DNA from: Chloroflexota bacterium
GTDB lineage: Bacteria; Chloroflexota; Anaerolineae; Anaerolineales; Villigracilaceae
Reading direction: 5' to 3'
Assembly (NCBI GenBank): GCA_021823555.1
Contig: JAKANW010000238.1
Location: 1-5,688 of the forward strand
Length of the DNA stretch: 5,688 nt
The notes under the pieces were generated by a model. The model made no database searches. It was not told the DNA's origin and saw nothing but the letters and a program-made list of their open reading frames with translations. Both the position numbers and the translations under genes were made by a program. Each line of letters starts with the position of its first letter. The first letter of the stretch is position 1. Positions 1 through 5,688 of the stretch are shown here, one piece after another.

Positions 1-41
1 AATGCCCGCTAACGATAAACAAACACGCACCACTTCAGATC

Positions 42-72
42 TTGACTTAGAGCGCACTCCAAGTTTTATACT
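42..72 (+). promoter_or_regulatory. MerR-type promoter of the regulator gene, with long 19-base spacer
   Basis: A -35 hexamer TTGACT (42-47) and a -10 hexamer TATACT (67-72) are separated by 19 bases. Ordinary sigma-70-type promoters have about 17. A spacer of 19-20 is the mark of promoters controlled by MerR-family activators, which untwist the DNA to bring the two boxes into register. Both boxes match the consensus at 5 of 6 positions. Transcription should start near A80, the first base of the regulator's ATG. The promoter points toward the merR-like gene and, by read-through, the SDR gene. That it is used in the cell is inference. Confidence 0.75.
45..64. promoter_or_regulatory. MerR-family operator: 8-4-8 inverted repeat inside the promoter spacer
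   Basis: ACTTAGAG (45-52) and CTCCAAGT (57-64) are inverted repeats matching at 7 of 8 positions, separated by CGCA. The dyad overlaps the end of the -35 box and stops two bases before the -10 box, exactly where a MerR dimer binds. The half-site resembles those I recall for the AdhR/NmlR class of MerR regulators, which fits the protein encoded just downstream. The likely ligand is therefore that protein (autoregulation). No second copy of the dyad is visible ahead of the SDR gene. Confidence 0.72.
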
Positions 73-79
73 TGTGTCC

Positions 80-439
80 ATGGATACACTTACCGTTCGA
101 GAAGCATCAGAATTTACAGGATTGAGCGCACACACCTTGCGTTACTACGAACGCGTCGGACTGCTTGAACCAGTCACCCGTAACGCTGGTGGTCACCGCC
201 GATATGCTCAAACGGATCTTGAGCATCTTAAGTTCCTGCACTGCCTGCGTGCAACCGGTATGCCAATCCGCCACATGCAGGAATACGCAACACTCGTCCG
301 CCAGGGAAGAGCTACTTTGGATGCCAGACTCGAATTGCTAGAGTCGCACAAGCGCGATGTACAAGGACGGATTCGAGAGCTGGAGGGCATGCTGGCAATC
401 ATTGATGCAAAAGTAAAACGCCTCCAGCAGGCTCGGTGA
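80..439 (+). CDS. MerR-family transcriptional regulator, AdhR/NmlR-like single-cysteine type
   Basis: This is a 119-residue cytoplasmic DNA-binding regulator. The N-terminal winged helix-turn-helix (about residues 5-45) has the MerR signature TLRYYERVGLL at about 19-29 and GGHRRY at about 37-42. The C-terminal part (about 83-117) is a charged, leucine-rich helix that would form the antiparallel dimerisation coiled coil. The only cysteine, C55 in FLHCLRATGMP, sits where AdhR and NmlR carry their single aldehyde/electrophile-sensing cysteine. The region after it (QGRATLDARLELL) also resembles that group. No metal-binding cysteine pair is present, so a CueR, MerR or ZntR role is unlikely. ATG at 80 is preferred over the in-frame ATG at 2 because the promoter and operator lie between them and the HTH begins just after 80. 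There is no Shine-Dalgarno sequence before 80, consistent with a leaderless message. The SDR gene follows after 55 bases on the same strand. The family is sure; the inducing signal is inferred. Confidence 0.93.
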   Translation: MDTLTVREASEFTGLSAHTLRYYERVGLLEPVTRNAGGHRRYAQTDLEHLKFLHCLRATGMPIRHMQEYATLVRQGRATLDARLELLESHKRDVQGRIRELEGMLAIIDAKVKRLQQAR

Positions 440-478
440 ATACGGCGAGTAGTATCTGAACTTTCTACAACTTAATGC

Positions 479-486
479 AAGGAGAG
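479..486 (+). promoter_or_regulatory. Ribosome binding site that fixes the SDR start
   Basis: AAGGAGAG is a strong Shine-Dalgarno match. It ends 8 bases before ATA at 495, the codon at which the Rossmann-fold protein naturally begins. The next canonical start candidate, GTG at 543, lies 56 bases beyond this site, too far to use it. The site therefore supports initiation at ATA 495. Confidence 0.75.
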
Positions 487-494
487 ATTTTAAT

Positions 495-1343
495 ATAAGA
501 TTACTCGTAACTGGGGCCACAGGGCGAGTTGGCAGCCGCCTGGTGCAGCGCCTGCTCGAACGAGGTGATGCAGTCCGTATATTGGTACGCAACATCGAAC
601 AGGCAAAGCCTTTCCAGGAGAGCGGTGCTGAAGCGGTAGTCGGTGATTTATTGCAACCACATACATTGGCACGGGCCGTTGCTGAAATAAATGCTGTTAT
701 CCATCTGGCCGCATTCTTCCGCGGTGCGACCAAAGCCGACGCACAAGCGGTTAACCATGAAGGCACGCTTGCGTTGGCTCAAGCAACACAACGCGCTGGC
801 GTTTCAAAGTTTGTTTACATTAGCACCAACCTGGTCTACGGACCGGGTCACGGGAGGCCGGCTCGCGAGGATGATTCGCCGCGACCTTCCCCTGATCATT
901 TCTATCCGGTTAGCAAATTAGCCGCTGAACAAGCACTTGCAGAACTTTACCGCGATCAGGAGGCAGGTCTCTGTATTCTACGACTTGCATTCGTTTACGG
1001 TGAAGGCGATCCACACCTAGCGGAGGCAGTGAATTTGACTCGTACTTGGCCCCCAGCTAAGCGCATGCATATGGTTCATCATGCAGACGTTGACCAGGCA
1101 ATCATGCTAACTGTGGACAAACCGGAGGCAGATGGAAAGCTCTACAACGTAGCCGACAATGAGCCGGTACCAATCTCAGAGATTCGAAAGCTCAACGGTT
1201 TAACCAGCTCAAATGAAACAGATAGCCTTGCTGTGGATGATCCCTGGGAAGGAATTGTTGATACAACACGAATCCAGAATGAACTTGGCTTCCACCCCAT
1301 CTATCCATCTGCCTATGCAGCAGAGAAGGCAGGAACTCTATAA
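495..1343 (+). CDS. NAD(P)-dependent epimerase/dehydratase-like extended SDR oxidoreductase, apparent ATA start
   Basis: Read from ATA 495 this gives 282 residues, a normal size for small extended short-chain dehydrogenase/reductase proteins. The nucleotide-binding motif TGATGRVGS is at residues 6-14 of the Rossmann fold. The end of strand 2 (RILVRN, 28-33) has arginine rather than Asp/Glu, hinting at NADP(H). GDL follows at about 50-52 and HLAA at 70-73. The catalytic Ser (S110, in YISTNLVYG) and the YPVSK motif (Tyr137, Lys141) are present, so it should be active. The C-terminal substrate-binding region is too divergent to name a substrate; sugar nucleotide epimerase, aldehyde/ketone reductase and hydroxysteroid-dehydrogenase-like roles are all possible. 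No ATG, GTG or TTG lies in frame between the stop at 450-452 and GTG 543. Starting at GTG 543 would delete the whole dinucleotide-binding motif. It probably shares a transcript with the MerR-type gene 55 bases upstream. Codons and base composition are less GC-rich than in the nuo genes. Confidence 0.88.
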   Translation: MRLLVTGATGRVGSRLVQRLLERGDAVRILVRNIEQAKPFQESGAEAVVGDLLQPHTLARAVAEINAVIHLAAFFRGATKADAQAVNHEGTLALAQATQRAGVSKFVYISTNLVYGPGHGRPAREDDSPRPSPDHFYPVSKLAAEQALAELYRDQEAGLCILRLAFVYGEGDPHLAEAVNLTRTWPPAKRMHMVHHADVDQAIMLTVDKPEADGKLYNVADNEPVPISEIRKLNGLTSSNETDSLAVDDPWEGIVDTTRIQNELGFHPIYPSAYAAEKAGTL

Positions 1344-1375
1344 GATTTCCGAAGTCTTGAAGACTTCGGAAATCT
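1343..1375. repeat. Perfect 15-bp hairpin directly after the SDR stop codon
   Basis: The arm 1343-1357 (AGATTTCCGAAGTCT) is the exact reverse complement of 1361-1375, with a TGA loop. The first base is the last base of the SDR stop codon. Neither side carries a run of T, so it is not a textbook intrinsic terminator. It could still stop or protect the SDR transcript 3' end, or be a dispersed palindromic (REP/MITE-like) element. The dyad is certain; its role is not. Confidence 0.7.
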
Positions 1376-1428
1376 GTTGGTTGTGTGAAGCCTATATGCC
1401 AGGTTGCAATATCTAAGTTTTATAGCCA

Positions 1429-1456
1429 ACCGCCGGGATCTGTAGATCTCGGCGGT
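1429..1456. terminator. GC-rich 13-bp hairpin between convergent genes, possible bidirectional terminator
   Basis: The arms 1429-1441 (ACCGCCGGGATCT) and 1444-1456 (AGATCTCGGCGGT) pair over 13 positions with one G-T wobble and a 2-base loop. It begins 23 bases beyond the nuoN stop when read on the - strand, and lies at the junction of the convergent SDR and nuo transcripts. That is the usual place for a shared terminator. A clear T-tract is missing on both strands: on the - strand the stem is followed by TGGCTATAAAACTT. Termination is therefore inferred from position and stem strength. Confidence 0.5.
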
Positions 1457-1479
1457 CTGGTTGTCAAGCTTGATCCCAA

Positions 1480-2931
1480 CTAGAACAACTTCAACACCGC
1501 GCCGCTGGCCCAGGCAAATAAGGGCGCCGGGACGAGGCTAATAATCACCGCGGCAAGCGCTGTAACCGTCGTGGTCACATCCAGCCAGGGCTCGCGGGTG
1601 GTGGAGGGTTCGCCGTCGCGCATGTACATGATGACCACCACGCGCAGGTAGTAGTATGCGGAGATGAGCGAGGTCAGCACGCCGATGATGGCCAGGCCGG
1701 TAAAGCCGCCCGCGATCACTGCCCGGAAGAGGTAAAACTTTCCGACCAATCCGATGGTGGGCGGGAAGCCAACCAGCGAGAGCATGAAGACCGTCATGGC
1801 GGCAGCCAGCGCCGGGTGCTTGCGACCGAGGCCGGCGTAATCGTCCAGGGCTAGTCCTTTGCCTTCCGCCTTTTCGAGCGCCATGACCACGCCCCACGCG
1901 CCGAAGTTGGTCACAACATACGAGACGAGGTAGAACAATCCGGCCGCGATGGAAACGTCTCGCACAACCGGGTTGCCGTAGGGGACGAAGGCCATCAGGA
2001 TGTAGCCTGCGTGGGCAATGCTGGAGTAGGCCAACATGCGTTTGATGTCGGCTTGCGAGATGGCGATCAGGTTGCCGACGATCATGGTCAGTGCGGCCAG
2101 CGCCCACAGGATGGGAGTCAGGTCCACAGCGAGGGAGGGAAAGGCGGTGGCAAAAACGCGTAACAAGGCCGCAAAGCCGGCGATCTTGGCGCCGGAGGAC
2201 ATGAAGGCCGTCACGGCGGTCGGCGCACCCTGATATACATCCGGCGTCCACATGTGGAAGGGAACCGCCGCGACCTTGAAGCCGAATCCCACCAGGAGCA
2301 GGGCCGCCCCAATGGACAGGAGCAGATTGGGGCCGGAGGAAGAAACGGCTTTGACAATCCCGCTCAGAGATGTAGCCCCGGTCGCGCCGTAGACCAAGGC
2401 GATCCCGTAGACCACAAATCCGGTCGAGAACGCGCCCAGCAGAAAGTATTTGATGCCTGCTTCCTCGGAACTGGCCTCAGTGCGATTGAAGGCGGCCAAA
2501 ACATACAGCGGGATGGAAAGCAATTCAAGAGCGATGAAAACCATGATAAGATCGGCGGCTTGCGCCATCAACATCATGCCGGTCACGCTGAAGAGCAGCA
2601 GGGTATAGTATTCGCCGCGCTCGAGGCCCATGCGATGGATGTAACCATAGGCCAGGGCAATGCCGAGCAGGCCGCTGACCAGCAGGAGAGCGTTAACAAA
2701 GGTTGAAAAGCCATCCAGCACGGCCATGCCGTTGAAGCCGGTCTGTTCACGCCCAACCTGCGAGAGGGTGTAGCCGAGGGCGATAGCCAGGCCGAATGCT
2801 GCCAGCAAAGCTGTGATGCCTTTGCGATCCCTGGGGATGAAGAGGTCCACCAGCAGGAGCACACAGGTCCAGGCCGCCAGAATGGTCAGCGGCAGGATGG
2901 TATTGAAATCTTGAGCTTGAAGTTGGGGCAT
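1480..2931 (-). CDS. nuoN: NADH-quinone oxidoreductase subunit N
   Basis: This is a 483-residue polytopic membrane subunit of respiratory complex I, one of three antiporter-like proton-pumping subunits. The length is normal for the family, which usually has 14 transmembrane helices. Hallmarks of the proton-translocating domain are present: Glu136 in ALELLSIPLY (helix 5), Lys219 in GFGFKVAAVPFH (helix 7), Lys249 in SSGAKIAGF (helix 8) and Lys398 in GLVGKFYLF (helix 12). These match the residues known to matter in E. coli NuoN. TPDVYQGAPTAVTAF and AYSSIAHAGY are also family signatures. The ATG at 2931 is chosen because a GGAG Shine-Dalgarno sits 6 bases upstream (at 2938-2941). A TTG at 2952 is in frame but has no such site. 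It lies 35 bases after nuoM and is the last nuo gene visible. Hairpins follow its stop. Confidence 0.97.
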   Translation of the reverse strand: MPQLQAQDFNTILPLTILAAWTCVLLLVDLFIPRDRKGITALLAAFGLAIALGYTLSQVGREQTGFNGMAVLDGFSTFVNALLLVSGLLGIALAYGYIHRMGLERGEYYTLLLFSVTGMMLMAQAADLIMVFIALELLSIPLYVLAAFNRTEASSEEAGIKYFLLGAFSTGFVVYGIALVYGATGATSLSGIVKAVSSSGPNLLLSIGAALLLVGFGFKVAAVPFHMWTPDVYQGAPTAVTAFMSSGAKIAGFAALLRVFATAFPSLAVDLTPILWALAALTMIVGNLIAISQADIKRMLAYSSIAHAGYILMAFVPYGNPVVRDVSIAAGLFYLVSYVVTNFGAWGVVMALEKAEGKGLALDDYAGLGRKHPALAAAMTVFMLSLVGFPPTIGLVGKFYLFRAVIAGGFTGLAIIGVLTSLISAYYYLRVVVIMYMRDGEPSTTREPWLDVTTTVTALAAVIISLVPAPLFAWASGAVLKLF

Positions 2932-2945
2932 GGATTGCTCCAGAT

Positions 2946-2970
2946 GTAGCAATGACGAAGTCGTCGCTAC
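2946..2970. promoter_or_regulatory. Imperfect hairpin at the nuoM-nuoN junction
   Basis: GTAGC (2946-2950) pairs with GCTAC (2966-2970). Inside it GACGA (2954-2958) pairs with TCGTC (2961-2965) around an AG loop, leaving a 3-base bulge (AAT) on one side. In the - strand mRNA this stem contains the nuoM stop codon and ends 4 bases before the nuoN Shine-Dalgarno. Ribosomes finishing nuoM would melt it, so it may tune translation of nuoN. The pairing is visible; the function is inferred. Confidence 0.4.
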
Positions 2971-4478
2971 GGCAACGGCAGTGCGGCCACTAGTTTGTCA
3001 ACCGCAGGGCCTATGAGATTGAAGAACGGCGCGGGGTAGAGACCGATCCAGAAGATGAGGATGAGCAAGGGAGCGACGGTCAGGATCTCGCGCCAGTTCA
3101 GGTCGCGCAGCGCGTGGCCGTGCTTCCTGACTTCTTCCACAATGGAACCTTCGGGGCCGAGGAACATCTTCTGGAACATGTACAGGATGTAGATGGCGGC
3201 CATGATGACGCCCGCAGCAGAGATGCCCGCATAGAGCGGATTGTTGATGGCCTGCGAGCCGAACGCGCCCAGCAGGATGGTGAACTCACCGACGAAGCCA
3301 TTCAGGCCAGGCAGGCCCATCGAAGACAGCGAGACGATCAGCATGATCGAGCCAAAGATGGGCGTAATCTTCCACAGGCCGCCGTAGACTTTGATCTCGC
3401 GGGTGTGGGTCTGTTCGTAGATCATACCCACCAGGAGGAACAAGGCGCCCGTGCTGAGACCGTGATTGATCATCTGCAAAATCGCCCCGGAGACGCCCTG
3501 GGCATTCAAGGCAAACAGGCCGAGCATGACAAAGCCGAGGTGACTGACGGAGGAATACGCGACCAGTTTCTTGACATCCGCCTGCGCGTACGAGACCGCC
3601 GCGCCATAGATGATGCCGATGGTGGCAAAGAGGGCGATCCACGGAGCCATCTGCACGGTCGCCTGCGGGAAGAGCGGGATGTTGAAGCGCAGGAAACCGT
3701 AGGTACCCATCTTCAGCAGGACGCCCGCCAGGATGACGGAACCAGCCGTAGGCGCTTCCACGTGGGCATCCGGCAGCCAGGAGTGCAGCGGCCACATCGG
3801 GACCTTGATGGCGAAGGCAGCCGTGAAGGCCAGGAAGAGCCAAAACTGCACGTTGCCGGGAATCCCACCTTTGGTAATCATATCGGGCACAGAGAAGGTG
3901 CCCTGATAAATGCCCAACCACAGGATGGCCAAGAGCATCAGGATGGAGCCAGCCATGGTGTACAGGAAGAACTTTACCGCGGCATAGATGCGGCGCGGGC
4001 CGCCCCAGATGCCGATCAGAAAGTACATCGGGACGAGGGTGAATTCCCAGAAGATGTAGAACAGGAACAGGTCCTGCGCCAAGAACACGCCCGTCATGCC
4101 CACTTCCAACAACAGGAAGAAGATCATGAAGTCCTTGACGCGATCCTCCACCGCCGTCCAGGTCGAAAGGATCGAGATCGGGGTCAGGAGAGTGGTCAGC
4201 AGGACGAGCAGGATGCTCAAGCCGTCTACGCCGAGGTGGTACTGGATGTTCCATCCGGCCACGGTGATCCAGTCATATTTGGCGACCAGCTGCAGGTCCG
4301 GGTTGGAGGCGTTGAACATCGTCAGCACCCAAATGGACAGGCCGAAGGTCACCAGCGTGGTCAGCAACGCCGTCCAGCGCAGGATGTTCTTCCTATCACC
4401 CGGCGTGAAGAGCAGGACAAGCACCCCCACGAACGGGAAGAAGGTCAGGATGGTCAAAGGTTGCGAAAGAAATTCCAT
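2967..4478 (-). CDS. nuoM: NADH-quinone oxidoreductase subunit M
   Basis: This is a 503-residue integral membrane subunit of complex I, placed between NuoL and NuoN in the membrane arm and forming one proton channel. Length and hydrophobic profile fit the 14-helix family. The key charged residues are in place: Glu145 in YIFWEFTLVPMYF (helix 5), Lys225 in FAIKVPMWPLHSWLPDAH (helix 7), Lys256 in GVLLKMGTYG (helix 8) and Glu398 in GFVGEFTIL (helix 12). The last is Glu where NuoN has Lys, which separates NuoM from NuoN. AYSSVSHLGFV and MINHGLSTGALFLLVG are further family signatures. The ATG at 4478 has a GAGG Shine-Dalgarno 7 bases upstream (at 4486-4489). It lies 114 bases downstream of nuoL, a rather wide gap for an operon and one filled by a long inverted repeat, and 35 bases upstream of nuoN. 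No defects are visible. Confidence 0.97.
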   Translation of the reverse strand: MEFLSQPLTILTFFPFVGVLVLLFTPGDRKNILRWTALLTTLVTFGLSIWVLTMFNASNPDLQLVAKYDWITVAGWNIQYHLGVDGLSILLVLLTTLLTPISILSTWTAVEDRVKDFMIFFLLLEVGMTGVFLAQDLFLFYIFWEFTLVPMYFLIGIWGGPRRIYAAVKFFLYTMAGSILMLLAILWLGIYQGTFSVPDMITKGGIPGNVQFWLFLAFTAAFAIKVPMWPLHSWLPDAHVEAPTAGSVILAGVLLKMGTYGFLRFNIPLFPQATVQMAPWIALFATIGIIYGAAVSYAQADVKKLVAYSSVSHLGFVMLGLFALNAQGVSGAILQMINHGLSTGALFLLVGMIYEQTHTREIKVYGGLWKITPIFGSIMLIVSLSSMGLPGLNGFVGEFTILLGAFGSQAINNPLYAGISAAGVIMAAIYILYMFQKMFLGPEGSIVEEVRKHGHALRDLNWREILTVAPLLILIFWIGLYPAPFFNLIGPAVDKLVAALPLP

Positions 4479-4524
4479 GTTCGTTCCTCGTTTCTACGAG
4501 TTATTTCACTTACCTTACGCAGAA

Positions 4525-4578
4525 CGTCCCGCAGGTTGCCGTAGTTCAAGCCTGATTTTGAAGTAAACCTGCGGGACG
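4525..4578. repeat. Perfect 13-bp inverted repeat in the nuoL-nuoM gap
   Basis: CGTCCCGCAGGTT (4525-4537) is exactly reverse complementary to 4566-4578, around a 28-base centre. The centre holds a smaller dyad, TTCAA (4545-4549) with TTGAA (4558-4562), so the whole 54 bases can fold as a long stem with an inner stem-loop. It fills most of the 114-base space between the nuoL stop and the nuoM start. No T-tract follows, and full termination inside the operon would be harmful. It may be an mRNA-processing or stabilising element, a partial attenuator, or a small inserted palindromic repeat of the MITE/REP type. Confidence 0.65.
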
Positions 4579-4592
4579 GTGCATAACATCAG

Positions 4593-5688
<1,096 letters not shown>

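Noticed and set aside
2..79. In-frame N-terminal extension of the MerR protein from ATG at 2
   Set aside because: The extension contains the promoter and operator, has no MerR-like sequence, and would precede the predicted transcription start. The family's N-terminus fits the ATG at 80.
338..766. Minus-strand frame overlapping the merR 3' end and the SDR 5' end
   Set aside because: It overlaps two well-supported genes on the other strand, has no Shine-Dalgarno that I can see, and its product has no recognisable motif.
543..1343. SDR gene starting at GTG 543
   Set aside because: It would lack the TGATGRVGS cofactor motif, and the only nearby Shine-Dalgarno is 56 bases away.
1213..1416. Small + strand open frame across the SDR end and the first hairpin
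   Set aside because: It overlaps the SDR gene in another frame, encodes through the perfect palindrome, and has no ribosome binding site or homology that I recognise.
1343..1456. CRISPR or tandem repeat array in the gap between the SDR gene and nuoN
   Set aside because: The two hairpins differ in sequence and neither is repeated at regular spacing.
1538..2251. Open frame of 237 codons on the - strand inside nuoN
   Set aside because: Out-of-frame shadow of the intact nuoN gene with an Arg/His/Gly-rich product typical of frame shifts in GC-rich DNA.
3286..4254. Open frame of 322 codons on the - strand in another frame of nuoM
   Set aside because: It is Pro/Arg/His-rich and low in complexity, with no family resemblance. 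It lies wholly inside nuoM and is a shadow of it.
3114..4544. Long open frame on the + strand opposite nuoM (476 codons)
   Set aside because: It is rich in D, Q, E, H and R with no recognisable domain, as expected for the antisense of a GC-rich membrane protein gene. nuoM on the other strand explains the region fully.

Overview
The window holds two convergent gene blocks. On the + strand (about 40 to 1343) is a small regulatory cassette: a MerR-family regulator with its own MerR-type promoter and operator, followed by an NAD(P)-binding extended SDR/epimerase-like oxidoreductase. On the - strand (about 1480 to 5688) is the 3' end of a respiratory complex I operon in the order nuoL (5' end outside the window), nuoM, nuoN. 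A 136-base gap with two strong hairpins separates the blocks.

The organism is a bacterium with a proton-pumping NADH:quinone oxidoreductase. The canonical nuoL-M-N order, the histidine-rich NuoL loop and the hairpin repeats in the gaps suggest an environmental Chloroflexota (Anaerolineae-like) genome. This is a low-to-moderate confidence inference, since no rRNA or other marker gene is present.

NuoL, NuoM and NuoN are the three antiporter-like membrane subunits of complex I. All the charged residues expected of the proton channels are visible in NuoM and NuoN, and also in the part of NuoL that lies in the window. They look intact and functional. No nuo promoter is visible; it should lie upstream of the window's right edge.

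The cassette at the left is the more informative part. The regulator carries the single cysteine of the AdhR/NmlR group of electrophile-sensing MerR proteins. Its promoter has a 19-base spacer filled by an 8-4-8 dyad, the arrangement on which MerR proteins act. The predicted transcription start falls on the A of the ATG at 80, so the regulator is probably translated from a leaderless mRNA. The SDR gene has no ATG, GTG or TTG before its nucleotide-binding motif. The only sensible start is an ATA at 495 behind a strong Shine-Dalgarno sequence. The two genes probably form one autoregulated, stress-responsive operon.

I see no wholly new biological system. The points worth a second look are the leaderless autoregulated MerR, the ATA start, the dyad repeats in the gaps, and the His-rich loop and extended C-terminus of NuoL.
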